From NCBI GenBank assembly GCA_001770415.1, contig MEQX01000108.1, positions 2,726 through 39,812 on the forward strand: a stretch of 37,087 nucleotides of DNA, written 5' to 3'. Position numbers and translations under genes: made by a program. Source of the DNA: Betaproteobacteria bacterium RIFCSPLOWO2_02_FULL_63_19. Its GTDB lineage: Bacteria; Pseudomonadota; Gammaproteobacteria; Burkholderiales; SG8-39. Below the pieces are notes generated by a model. It ran no database searches. It had not been told where the DNA came from and worked only from the letters and a program-made list of their open reading frames with translations. Below, piece by piece: positions 8,036 to 16,438 of the stretch (the stretch's first letter is position 1; every line of letters starts with the position of its first letter).

Positions 8036-8530
8036 GTGTCGCGGCAGAGAATCGGTGCCATCGAGTTCCGCAGGATCATGGGATGTTTCGCGACTGGCGT
8101 GACGGTGGTTACCGCCGTTGACGAAGGCGGCGAGTTCGTCGGCCTGACGGTGAATTCCTTCAATTCGCTCTCGCTCCATCCACCACTGGTACTGTGGTCA
8201 TTGGCCGCCAGCTCGCCGCTGGTGCAGGCGTTCGAGAACGCATCGCATTTTGCCGTCAACGTGCTCGCCGAAGACCAGGTGGAGATTTCGCAGCGCTTTG
8301 CGCTGCGCGCCGTTGACAAGTTCGCCGAGTTAAAGGTGCGCAAGGGTGCGGGCGGGGCGCCGCTCATCGCCGGCTGCGTTGCCTGGATCGAGTGCCGCAC
8401 CCGCTCGCATGCCCGTCACGGCGATCACGTTCTATTCATCGGCGAGGTGGATCGCATGACCGAGAGCGCCAAGAAGCCGCTGCTGTTCCTGCGCGGGCAT
8501 TATGCCGGCGTAGGAGAGCGCGTCGTTTGA
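8036..8530 (+). CDS. Flavin reductase family protein (FMN-binding split barrel)
   Basis: A 164-residue protein of the HpaC/RutF-like flavin reductase family, which uses NAD(P)H to reduce FMN or FAD for a partner monooxygenase. Visible marks: FRRIMGCFATGVTVVTA at the N-terminus, GLTVNSFNSLSLHPPLVLW (flavin phosphate and ring contacts), HFAVNVLAEDQ, and GDHVLFIGEV near the C-terminus. I prefer the GTG at 8036 because GGGGGAG lies 8 bases before it and the protein then starts at the usual distance from the family motif; an in-frame ATG at 8000 would add 12 basic residues. The oxygenase partner is not obvious; the next gene is a flavoprotein of another family, and the FAD monooxygenase at 10186 is a single-component type that reduces its own flavin. 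Confidence 0.9.
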   Translation: MSRQRIGAIEFRRIMGCFATGVTVVTAVDEGGEFVGLTVNSFNSLSLHPPLVLWSLAASSPLVQAFENASHFAVNVLAEDQVEISQRFALRAVDKFAELKVRKGAGGAPLIAGCVAWIECRTRSHARHGDHVLFIGEVDRMTESAKKPLLFLRGHYAGVGERVV

Positions 8531-8818
8531 CACGCGTCGCAAGCTTTCGGCGCGTCACTGCCCATCTTGGACCCCTGGTGAGGCGAGGGCGTATTCCGGG
8601 AGTGAAACTGGGGCTTCGGGGCCGTATTGTAGTGCGCTCCTGCGCCATGTCCGAAATCCATGGAAACCGGGAACTGTGACATCATTACACACCCGATTGC
8701 GTGCCGGCGACAGATCGAGTTTGGAATCCCGGCAGCGTGCAGTGAAAAATATGGGGTGCGAAGCACCGTGCCGGCGATCTGACGCGGCGCGAACCTCAGG
8801 AGCGGCGGTGTAAGTGCA
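8531..8818 (+). other. Gap without a recognisable gene
   Basis: These 288 bases lie between the flavin reductase and the nitronate-monooxygenase-like gene. I find no supportable coding frame and no clear terminator hairpin. An AGGAG near 8797 lies too far from the next ATG (about 18 bases) to be an ordinary ribosome site. Confidence 0.45.
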
Positions 8819-10069
8819 ATGACGTGCGTCGATGATTTTCGCCTGCGATTCGGCAAGAAAGAGCTGGTGCCGATTGTGATCGGCGGGATGGGCGTGGACA
8901 TTTCGGCGCGAGCGCTTGCGCTCGAGGGTGCCCGGATGGGCGGGATCGCGCACATTTCGGACGCCATGGTGCACACGATCTCGGACCGGCACTACGACAC
9001 CCGTTTCGTCAGCCAAAAGGCCAAGCTGTACAAATACAACGCCGCCAATTCAGACAAGTCCAAGGTGTTGTTCGACCTCGGGCGCCTGGCGGAGGCGACC
9101 CACAAGCACGTCGAGGGGACCATGCAGGCCAAGCGCGGCGAGGGCCTGATTTTCATCAACTGCATGGAAAAACTCACGATGAACGCGCCGCGCGAAACGC
9201 TGCGCGTGCGGCTGCGATCGGCGCTCGATGCGGGCATCGACGGCATCACGCTTTCGGCGGGACTGCACCTGGGTTCGTTCGCGCTCATGGAGGATCATCC
9301 GCGTTTTCGCGATGCCAAGCTGGGCATCATCGTATCGTCGCTGCGGGCGCTGCAACTCTTTCTGCGCAAGAGCGCCAGGCTTAACCGGCTGCCGGATTAC
9401 GTGATCGTCGAAGGGCCGCTTGCCGGAGGCCATCTCGGCTTCGGCATGGACTGGGCCAAATACGATCTGCGCACGATCGTAGCGGAGATCCAGCACTATC
9501 TGCGGACAGAAAAACTGAACATTCCGCTGATTCCGGCTGGCGGAATCTTTACCGGCACCGATGCGGTTTCCTACTTGGAAACTGGAGCGGGGGCGGTGCA
9601 GGTTGCCACGCGATTCACCGCGACACACGAGTGCGGTCTGCCCGAAAAGATCAGGCAGGAGTACCTCAAAGCGAGCGAGGATGACATCGAGGTCAACATG
9701 ATCTCCCCGACCGGCTACCCGATGCGCATGCTCAAGGGAAGCCCCGCGATCGGCGCCGGTACCAGGCCGAACTGCGAAGCCTATGGTTACCTGCTCGACG
9801 GTTCGGGGAACTGTGCGTACATCGTGGCCTACAACCGTGAAGTCGCGGCGCACCCCGGCCAGAAGAAGATTTCAGTCATGGACAAGACCTGCCTTTGCAC
9901 CGCAATGCGCAATTTCGATTGTTGGACCTGCGGACATTACACTTACAGGCTTAAAGACACCACGCGGCAGCTGCCGGACGGCAGTTACCAGCTACTCAGC
10001 GCCGAGCACGTCTTCCACGACTACCAGTTCAGCACTGACAACAAGATCGCATTGCCGCCGGAGCCTTGA
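8819..10069 (+). CDS. Nitronate monooxygenase (NPD)-family flavoprotein with Cys-rich tail
   Basis: A 416-residue FMN TIM-barrel protein of the 2-nitropropane dioxygenase/nitronate monooxygenase family. Barrel landmarks: PIVIGGMGVDIS (residues 18-29, flavin strand 1), VEGPLAGGHLGF (197-208), PAGGIFTGTDAV (239-250) and TGAGAVQVATRFTAT (255-269, flavin phosphate loop). After about residue 300 comes an extra segment with cysteines at 319, 332, 358, 360, 368 and 371, including CLC and DCWTC, which is not part of the ordinary barrel and could hold a metal or Fe-S centre. Members may oxidise nitronates or act as enoyl reductases or NADH:quinone reductases, so the reaction is open. The ATG at 8819 has only a weak ribosome site. 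It precedes the FAD monooxygenase gene by 116 bases. Confidence 0.88.
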   Translation: MTCVDDFRLRFGKKELVPIVIGGMGVDISARALALEGARMGGIAHISDAMVHTISDRHYDTRFVSQKAKLYKYNAANSDKSKVLFDLGRLAEATHKHVEGTMQAKRGEGLIFINCMEKLTMNAPRETLRVRLRSALDAGIDGITLSAGLHLGSFALMEDHPRFRDAKLGIIVSSLRALQLFLRKSARLNRLPDYVIVEGPLAGGHLGFGMDWAKYDLRTIVAEIQHYLRTEKLNIPLIPAGGIFTGTDAVSYLETGAGAVQVATRFTATHECGLPEKIRQEYLKASEDDIEVNMISPTGYPMRMLKGSPAIGAGTRPNCEAYGYLLDGSGNCAYIVAYNREVAAHPGQKKISVMDKTCLCTAMRNFDCWTCGHYTYRLKDTTRQLPDGSYQLLSAEHVFHDYQFSTDNKIALPPEP

Positions 10070-10185
10070 GGTTGGCGATGATGGCTTCGGGGCACGGTAC
10101 GCACCGCACGCATATTCACCCGGCGCGTAAAACTCGGTATCCTTGAGCGGCGTGTTAATCGGAATTCCACAGAGGGGCGGACCGA

Positions 10186-11370
10186 ATGGCAGGGAAAGAC
10201 CTTCCGATCATTGTGGCCGGTGGTGGCATCGGCGGGCTGGCAGCGGCGTGGGCCTTGGCGAGAAAGGGCCGAGCGGTTCAGGTGTTTGAGCAGGCGCCGG
10301 AATTCGGCGAGGTCGGTGCGGGTATTCAGTTGGGGCCGAACGTTTTCAAGATGTTCGACTATCTGGGCCTGACCGAGGCGATCGACCGGACCGCGGTCTA
10401 CCCGGGAAACCTGATCATGCGCGACGCGCTCTCGGGAGAAGAAGTGATCCGCGTTCCGGTGGGATCGGACGCGTTTCGCGCGCGTTTCAAATTCCCCTAT
10501 GGCGTCATCCATCGCGCCGATATCCATGGCGCGTTCCTCGAAGCCTGCCGGAAGTCCCCGCTGGTCACCCTCAATGCATCGCGCAAGGTCGTGGGCTACG
10601 AGGACAAGGGTGATCGCGTGGCCGTCAAGATTGACGGGGGAGCGGAACTCGAGGGTGAGTTGCTGGTCGGGGCGGACGGCCTATGGTCCAGCGTGCGCGA
10701 GCAACTGGTCGGTGACGGCAAACCGCGCGTGTCGGGACACATCGCGTATCGGGCAGTGATTCCGACGCCGAAGGTGCCGGCGCATTTGCAGCAGACAGAC
10801 GTTGTGCTGTGGGCAGGGCCGAAGACGCACTTGGTCCACTATCCGCTGCGCCGTGGCGAGGTTTATAACCTCGTCGTCGTATTCCACAGCAGCCGCTACG
10901 AGGAAGGCTGGGACACGTACGGCGACCCGGAGGAGCTGCGCGAGCGCTTCAAGGGTGAGCGCCCGGAGGTGCTCGAGTTCCTGGCAATGGTGAACGAGTG
11001 GAAAATGTGGGTCCTGTGCGACCGTGAACCGATCAAGGGGTGGAGCGAGGGCCGCGTCGTCCTGCTGGGCGACGCTGCGCACCCGATGCTGCAGTACCTG
11101 GCCCAGGGCGCCTGTATGGCAACGGAGGATGCCGTGGTTTTGGCCAACAAGCTGGATGCCGCCAACGGCGATTACGCGTCGGCATTCGATGCCTACGAAA
11201 AGGAACGTTATCTGCGCACGGCCCGGGTGCAACTCATGGCGCGCTTCTACGGCGAGGTGTATCACGCCATGGACGTGAAACGCGATTTGCGCAATTCGCT
11301 GCTCAAGAACGCCTCTCCCGAAGGCGCGATAAACGGCGCGGCCTGGCTCTACGGCGGCATCGAGGTCTGA
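10186..11370 (+). CDS. FAD-dependent monooxygenase, 3-hydroxybenzoate 6-hydroxylase-like
   Basis: A 394-residue class A flavoprotein hydroxylase. The Rossmann motif GGGIGG is at 12-17, EFGEVGAGIQLGPN follows near 40, VGADGLWSSVRE is the DG motif, and LGDAAHPMLQYLAQGACMATEDA is the GD motif. The phrases YPLRRGEVYNLVVVF, the QYLA-GA-MA-EDA pattern and the AWLYG C-terminus match 3-hydroxybenzoate 6-hydroxylases, which make gentisate (2,5-dihydroxybenzoate) from 3-hydroxybenzoate with NADH and O2; a related salicylate-type substrate is possible. GAGGGG precedes the ATG. It lies upstream of a TRAP transporter that may import the substrate. No gentisate dioxygenase is in the window. Confidence 0.9.
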   Translation: MAGKDLPIIVAGGGIGGLAAAWALARKGRAVQVFEQAPEFGEVGAGIQLGPNVFKMFDYLGLTEAIDRTAVYPGNLIMRDALSGEEVIRVPVGSDAFRARFKFPYGVIHRADIHGAFLEACRKSPLVTLNASRKVVGYEDKGDRVAVKIDGGAELEGELLVGADGLWSSVREQLVGDGKPRVSGHIAYRAVIPTPKVPAHLQQTDVVLWAGPKTHLVHYPLRRGEVYNLVVVFHSSRYEEGWDTYGDPEELRERFKGERPEVLEFLAMVNEWKMWVLCDREPIKGWSEGRVVLLGDAAHPMLQYLAQGACMATEDAVVLANKLDAANGDYASAFDAYEKERYLRTARVQLMARFYGEVYHAMDVKRDLRNSLLKNASPEGAINGAAWLYGGIEV

Positions 11371-11601
11371 AGGTCCGGCGGCGAGGCGGCCATATCGTCG
11401 CGGGTCTTGCAGCGCGCTAGCGAACACGGATATAGGGGACGGGGACCTGTGGAGTCCCTTCGTGTCGCGAGCCCATGTTCACACTTGCTCGAAACGGGCA
11501 CAATGTCCCGCATGCCTATCTCGCTTCTTGTACACGCCGAAAGGGAGCCGTCGGAGCGGGTTGGTGGTAGATTGTTTCGCTTTCATCAAGGGAGAAACGC
11601 G

Positions 11602-12585
11602 ATGACCAAGAAGATGATGCGTGCATTTGTCGCACCGGTAATCCTGCTGAGCGTCTCCGTGTTTGCGGATCGCCTGCAGGCTCAAGAGGTGGTTTTGTCC
11701 GGAGTCAGCGCGTTCGCGCAGGGTACGACCTTCTCGACGAACTTCGAGCGATTCATCAAGAAGGCCAATGAAATCGGCAAAGGCAAGGTCAAGATCAATT
11801 ATCGCGGAGGCGGCGGCAAGGTAATGGATCCCTTCCAACTCGGTGACGCCATACGTACGGGGGTGGTCGATATCGGCAATCTGCCGGGCGCCTTCTACAC
11901 CAAGCTGGTGCCAGAGGTGGACGCCATCAAGCTGAGCCAGTTCACGATCGCCGAGGAACGAAAGAACGGTGCGTGGGCATACATGAATGACCTACACGAA
12001 AGGAAGATGAATGCCCATCATTTGGCGCGGCAGAAGGAATGTGCGCCGTTCCATCTCTATTTGACCAAACCGATCAGCAAACCCGACCTGAAGGGATTTA
12101 AGATTCGCGTTACACCGATCTACCGGGCATTTTTCGCCGACATGGGCGCCAACCTGGTTCGCACGGCGCCAGGCGAGGTCTATACCGCGCTCGAGCGCGG
12201 GACGGTCGACGGCTATGGATGGCCAACCCAGGGCGTGCTCGATTTGGGCTGGCACGAGGTCACCAAGTTCCGCGTCGATCCCGGCTTCTATCGAGCCAGC
12301 GTCGAGGTCCTGATCAACCTGGACAAGTGGAAGACGTTGAACGCCGCGCAGAAACAGGTCCTGCGTGACGCATCAGCCTTTCTGGAGACGACCTGCCAGG
12401 AGGACGAGGCGACCAATGTTGCCGAGAAGAAGCGCCAGGCCAACGCCGGGATCAAGACCATCACCTTTTCCGGCAGGGAGGGCGATGCCTACGTCAAACG
12501 CGCTTACGACACAGGCTGGGCCGAGGTCATCAAGGCCAATCCGCAGACCGGTCCCAAGCTGCGCGAGTTGCTCAGCAAGAAATAG
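11602..12585 (+). CDS. dctP: TRAP transporter substrate-binding protein, DctP family
   Basis: A 327-residue periplasmic receptor for the TRAP system. A signal peptide covers about residues 1-27 (hydrophobic core FVAPVILLSVSVFA, cleavage near LQA-QEV). Arg169 in FKIRVTP corresponds to the arginine that binds the substrate carboxylate in DctP proteins, and APGEVYTALERGTVDGYGWP is the conserved segment after it. The start is the ATG at 11602, with GGGAGAAAC before it; the open frame extends further upstream but without a signal peptide. It opens the dctPQM operon and is followed by a strong stem-loop before dctQ. The ligand is an organic acid; the upstream 3-hydroxybenzoate-type hydroxylase makes an aromatic acid possible. 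Confidence 0.93.
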   Translation: MTKKMMRAFVAPVILLSVSVFADRLQAQEVVLSGVSAFAQGTTFSTNFERFIKKANEIGKGKVKINYRGGGGKVMDPFQLGDAIRTGVVDIGNLPGAFYTKLVPEVDAIKLSQFTIAEERKNGAWAYMNDLHERKMNAHHLARQKECAPFHLYLTKPISKPDLKGFKIRVTPIYRAFFADMGANLVRTAPGEVYTALERGTVDGYGWPTQGVLDLGWHEVTKFRVDPGFYRASVEVLINLDKWKTLNAAQKQVLRDASAFLETTCQEDEATNVAEKKRQANAGIKTITFSGREGDAYVKRAYDTGWAEVIKANPQTGPKLRELLSKK

Positions 12586-12600
12586 CATATCGTGTCCCGT

Positions 12601-12631
12601 CCTCGCATCCGGTGCAATGCCGGATGCGAGG
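12601..12631 (+). promoter_or_regulatory. Stem-loop between dctP and dctQ
   Basis: A perfect 12-bp inverted repeat (12601-12612 with 12620-12631) with a 7-base loop sits 15 bases past the dctP stop and 36 bases before the dctQ start. No T-run follows, so it is not an ordinary terminator. In binding-protein operons such hairpins often protect the upstream message from 3' decay and let the receptor be made in excess over the permease; that is the likely role here. A partial terminator is the alternative. Confidence 0.75.
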
Positions 12632-12667
12632 ACCCCAGTCAGGCATGCGTCCAGCCGGGGGTATCGA

Positions 12668-13192
12668 ATGCGTGCTCGGATCAGTTTGGCCTATCAAGGG
12701 CTACTTGCCGGTTGTGGATTCCTGGCCGGAGCGACGTTTGCCGTGCTCGCCGCCCTGATCTCGCTCGACGTGCTGCTGCGCAATCTTGGCCTGTTCAACT
12801 CCAGCGAGCTGCTTGAAATCACTGAATACGCGCTGTTCGTTACGACCTTCATCGCGGCGCCATGGGTGCTGTCGCAGGGCAGCCATGTCCGTGTCGATTT
12901 GGTGCTGACTCAGGTTCCCGCGCCGGTCGCGCGGTGGATGGAGATCACCGCCGACGCCGCCGGCTTGTTTTGTTCCGCCTTGCTGGGCTGGCACGGTTTC
13001 AACGTTGCGCTTGTCAGTTTTCAGCGCGGCGACTTGATCGTGAAACAGCTCGTGGTCGAGGAATGGACGCTGATCATGTTCATTCCGGCAAGCTGTCTGC
13101 TGCTCGCGATCGAATTTCTTCGCCGTATCCTCGCCGCGTGGCGCTCACCGCCGCAGTCGCATGCGATCGGCGGGCCGCGGGAGGGATTCTGA
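12668..13192 (+). CDS. dctQ: TRAP transporter small membrane subunit, DctQ family
   Basis: A 174-residue protein with the four helices of DctQ: helix 1 near FLAGATFAVLAALISLDVLLR, helix 2 near TEYALFVTTFIAAPWVL, helix 3 in the AGLFCSALLGW region and helix 4 near LIMFIPASCLLLAIEFL. The family motif G-SHVRVDL, as in QGSHVRVDLVL, lies after helix 2, and the LLRN segment ends helix 1. The ATG at 12668 follows GGGGGT; the frame is open further upstream but there it only shadows dctP. It is followed by dctM after a single base, so the two are translationally coupled. Together they form the sodium-driven permease for the DctP receptor. Confidence 0.9.
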   Translation: MRARISLAYQGLLAGCGFLAGATFAVLAALISLDVLLRNLGLFNSSELLEITEYALFVTTFIAAPWVLSQGSHVRVDLVLTQVPAPVARWMEITADAAGLFCSALLGWHGFNVALVSFQRGDLIVKQLVVEEWTLIMFIPASCLLLAIEFLRRILAAWRSPPQSHAIGGPREGF

Positions 13193-13193
13193 G

Positions 13194-14510
13194 GTGATCT
13201 GGAGCAGCGCCCTGATCCTGATGCTCGGCACGCTCGTCGTGCTGATGATGCTGGGTCTGCCGGTCGCCTTTGCCTTCATCGGGGTCGATCTCCTGGGGGC
13301 CGCCATCTTCCTCGGCGGCAAGGCCGGCCTCGACCAAATGGTGCGCAACACCTTCGCCGCCTTGTCGAGCTTCACCCTGGCGCCGATCCCGTTGTTCCTG
13401 CTGATGGGTGAGATCCTGTTTCATACAGGAGTCGCCTTCCAGGCCATCAGTACGGTCGACCGGCTGATCGCGCGCGTGCCGGGGAGGCTGTCCATCGTTT
13501 CGATTGTCGGTGGAACAATATTTTCGTCGCTGTCCGGCTCGACCATCGCGAATACCGCGGTGCTTGGCAGCGCGTTGCTGCCGGACATGCTCAGGCGCGG
13601 TTACCATCCGTCCATCGCTATGGGACCGATCATGGCGACCGGCTCGATCGCCATGCTGATTCCTCCGTCGGCGCTGGCCGTGCTGCTCGGCAGCCTCGCC
13701 GGCATTTCGATAGCCAAGTTGCTGATCGCGGGCATCGTGCCCGGCATCATAATGAGCATCGTTTTTCTGGCCTACATCATTGGTCGCTGTTCGTTCAATC
13801 CGTCGCTTGCACCGGTCGACGAAGCGCATCTCGGGCTCAGCGCGCGTGAACGCTGGATTCCGTTCTTGATCTATGTGGTGCCTCTGTTCGGGATCTTCCT
13901 GATCGTTGTCGGATCGATCCTGGCGGGGTGGGCGACCCCGACCGAGTCGGCCGCGCTCGGCAGCGTGGCGGCTGTCATCGCCGCGGTTGCCTATCGGAAG
14001 TTCACCTGGGCCGGGTTTCTCAGGTCGATCATGGAAACCGCCAAGATTTCAGTGATGATCCTTTTCATCATCGGGGCTTCGGTGACCTTTGCCCAGATTC
14101 TCGCATTTTCGGGGGCGACCGATGGTCTGCTGGCGCTGATCAAGGACTTCGGCGCGGACCGAATGGTATTGGTCACCGCGATGATCACCGTGCTTCTCTT
14201 TCTGGGCTGTTTCGTCGACCAGGTCAGCATGATCATGATCACGCTGCCGTTTTTCATCCCGCTCGCGCAGACCGTCGGCGTCGACCTGCTGTGGTTCGGC
14301 GTATTGATTCTGGTGTCCATGGAGATCAGCTTCACGACACCACCGTTCGGCCTGTTGATCTACGTGATGAAAGGCGTTGCGCCGCAATCCATCACGCTCA
14401 GGCAGGTCTATATGGCCGCGCTGCCCTTCATTGCGCTGGAAATCATCGTGCTGGGGCTGTTGATCGGGTTCCCCGCGATCGCAACTTGGCTGCCGGCGAT
14501 CATGCGCTGA
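13194..14510 (+). CDS. dctM: TRAP transporter large membrane subunit, DctM family
   Basis: A 438-residue polytopic protein, the normal size of DctM, with about 11-12 helices. Typical marks are MLGLPVAFAFIGVDLLGA near the start, PIPLFLLMGEILFHTGVA, SGSTIANTAVLGSALLPDM (conserved S-x-T-A-N-T pattern in the first half), ATGSIAMLIPPSALAVLLG and TPTESAALGSVAAV. The start is the GTG at 13194: GGGAGGG precedes it within the end of dctQ and the two genes are one base apart. DctM is the transporting subunit that moves the carboxylate with sodium ions. Minus-strand catabolic genes converge on it from the right; I see no strong terminator in the 201 bases between. Confidence 0.95.
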   Translation: MIWSSALILMLGTLVVLMMLGLPVAFAFIGVDLLGAAIFLGGKAGLDQMVRNTFAALSSFTLAPIPLFLLMGEILFHTGVAFQAISTVDRLIARVPGRLSIVSIVGGTIFSSLSGSTIANTAVLGSALLPDMLRRGYHPSIAMGPIMATGSIAMLIPPSALAVLLGSLAGISIAKLLIAGIVPGIIMSIVFLAYIIGRCSFNPSLAPVDEAHLGLSARERWIPFLIYVVPLFGIFLIVVGSILAGWATPTESAALGSVAAVIAAVAYRKFTWAGFLRSIMETAKISVMILFIIGASVTFAQILAFSGATDGLLALIKDFGADRMVLVTAMITVLLFLGCFVDQVSMIMITLPFFIPLAQTVGVDLLWFGVLILVSMEISFTTPPFGLLIYVMKGVAPQSITLRQVYMAALPFIALEIIVLGLLIGFPAIATWLPAIMR

Positions 14511-14711
14511 GGCGCCGTCGGGAAGATCGAGCCGCGGACGCACTCCGCAGAACCGCGGATTGCGCGACCGGATCGCTTGGTGCCGGTGCCCGACGATTGC
14601 GCGGCGTCCGCGTGCCCGAAGCTGCTCTTCTTGCTCCTGAAGTCCAGGATCTCGCTCAAGACGGAAGGCGCAAACGTCGACCGCCTGTACTGCCTACCGA
14701 AAGCGTACCGT

Positions 14712-16337
14712 TCAGCCCTGCTGGCGCAGCTTGAAACGCTGCAGCTTGCCGGTTTCGGTGCGGGGCAGCGCCTGGACGAATTCGATCTTGCGCGGGTATT
14801 TATACGGCGCGATGCCGGCCTTGACGAAATCCTGCAGCGCACGCACCATCTGCTCGTTCGCCGTGTAGCCCGGCTTGAGCACCACGAACGCCTTCACGAT
14901 CTGGCCGCGTTCTTCATCGGGAATTCCGACTACGCCGCACTCGGAAACGGCTTCATGCTCCAGAAGTGACGATTCCACCTCCGGGCCGGCAATGTTGTAG
15001 CCCGCCGAGATGATCATGTCGTCGGTGCGCGCCTGATAGTAGAAGTAGCCATCCTCGTCCATTTTGTACGCGTCGCCGGTGATGTTCCAGCCGCGCTCGA
15101 CGTAGTTCTTCTGCCGCTCGTCGGCAAGGTAGCGGCAGCCCGTGGGCCCCTTTACCGCCAGGCGTCCGACGACCCCCGGCGCGCAGGGTGCGCCCGAGTC
15201 GTCGAGTACGGTCGCCGCGTAGCCCGGAATCGCGTAACCTGTGGCGCCGCGGCGTACGCGCTCGGTCGTGTGCGAAACGAACATGTGGATCATTTCGGTG
15301 GATCCCAGCCCGTCAATTATCTCGATCCCGGTAGCGCGCTTGAATAGCTGACGCGTCGCATCGGGGAGCGCCTCGCCCGCCGACACGCATTTCGTCAGAC
15401 TGCCGATTCGGTAGTCCTTCGCGAGGCCGGCCATCTGGCGGTAGAAAGTAGGCGCCGTGAAGCACACGGTAGCCTTGAAGTCCTGAATCGTCTGCAGCAA
15501 CGCGTCGGGGGTCAGCCGCTCGATGAGCACCGTCGAGGCGCCGAACCGCATCGGGAAACACAGGATCCCGCCCAGACCGAATGTAAACGCGATCGGCGGC
15601 GTGCCGCAGAAGATGTCGTCTTGATTCGGCGTCAGGCACGACCGCGGCCAGCAGTCGGTCATTGCCATGACGTCTCGGTGGAAGTGCATCGTGCCCTTGG
15701 GCTGACCGGTCGTGCCGGAGGTGAAGGCGATCAAAGCGACGTCGTCGGTCGCCGTATCGGCATTGGTGAATTCGGCGGGATGAAATTCCAGCAGATCCTC
15801 GATCGATCCGCGCCGGCCGCTGTTGAAATACAGAACCTGCTTCATGTCGGCGCATTGCGCCTTGGCCGCTTCCATGTCCAGCGCGAGCCGCTCGTCGCAC
15901 AGCGCCGCGCCGACCTTGGCCTTGTCGATGATCTGCTTGAGTTCCTTGGTGCGCAACAGTGGCATGGTCGCCACCGCGATGCACCCGGCCTTGATTACCG
16001 CGAACCAGCACGCGGCCATCTCGGGGTTATTGGGGCCGCGCAGCAGCACCCTTTCGCCGGGCACAAGCTGCAGATCCCGCCTCAGAACATGCGCGATCTG
16101 GTTGGCGCGCGTCATCAGCTGCCGATAGGTGCAGACATATTGTCTTGCGCCGATCAGCGTATGGATTGCCGGCCGCTCCCCATGGCCCCCCGCGACCATC
16201 TTGTCCAGGAGTTCGGTGGCGCAGTTCATGCGCGCGGGATACGTGAGCTCGGGCAACTCGAACAGAAATTCGGGCCATTGCTCTTTGGGCGGCAGGTTGT
16301 CGCGCGCAAAGGTGTCGATATGGGCGGTATAGGGCAT
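14712..16337 (-). CDS. 2-aminobenzoate-CoA ligase-like (benzoate-CoA ligase family)
   Basis: A 541-residue member of the ANL (acyl/aryl-CoA synthetase) superfamily that should join an aromatic acid to CoA with ATP. The N-terminus AHIDTFARDNLPPKEQWPE and the LTYPARMNCATELLD stretch are typical of 2-aminobenzoate-CoA ligases. Motifs: AFTSGTTGQPKGTMHFHRD (P-loop, from about 204), GLGSTEM (A5), YYQARTDDMI and ISAGYNIAGPEVE (hinge region), and Lys531 in RTETGKLQR, the adenylation lysine. AAGGAAGG lies before the ATG at 16337. It is the last gene of the minus-strand catabolic cluster, about 100 bases after the EntE-like gene. Anthranilate is the best guess; another benzoate cannot be excluded. Confidence 0.88.
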   Translation of the reverse strand: MPYTAHIDTFARDNLPPKEQWPEFLFELPELTYPARMNCATELLDKMVAGGHGERPAIHTLIGARQYVCTYRQLMTRANQIAHVLRRDLQLVPGERVLLRGPNNPEMAACWFAVIKAGCIAVATMPLLRTKELKQIIDKAKVGAALCDERLALDMEAAKAQCADMKQVLYFNSGRRGSIEDLLEFHPAEFTNADTATDDVALIAFTSGTTGQPKGTMHFHRDVMAMTDCWPRSCLTPNQDDIFCGTPPIAFTFGLGGILCFPMRFGASTVLIERLTPDALLQTIQDFKATVCFTAPTFYRQMAGLAKDYRIGSLTKCVSAGEALPDATRQLFKRATGIEIIDGLGSTEMIHMFVSHTTERVRRGATGYAIPGYAATVLDDSGAPCAPGVVGRLAVKGPTGCRYLADERQKNYVERGWNITGDAYKMDEDGYFYYQARTDDMIISAGYNIAGPEVESSLLEHEAVSECGVVGIPDEERGQIVKAFVVLKPGYTANEQMVRALQDFVKAGIAPYKYPRKIEFVQALPRTETGKLQRFKLRQQG

Positions 16338-16438
16338 GGTTATCCTTCCTTCTCAATCAATCATCCTAACCGGTGTCGCCGGAACCGGTTGGCTCAACGT
16401 CATGAGCATGCTTGCTGTCATAGCGGGCCGAACCGAAC

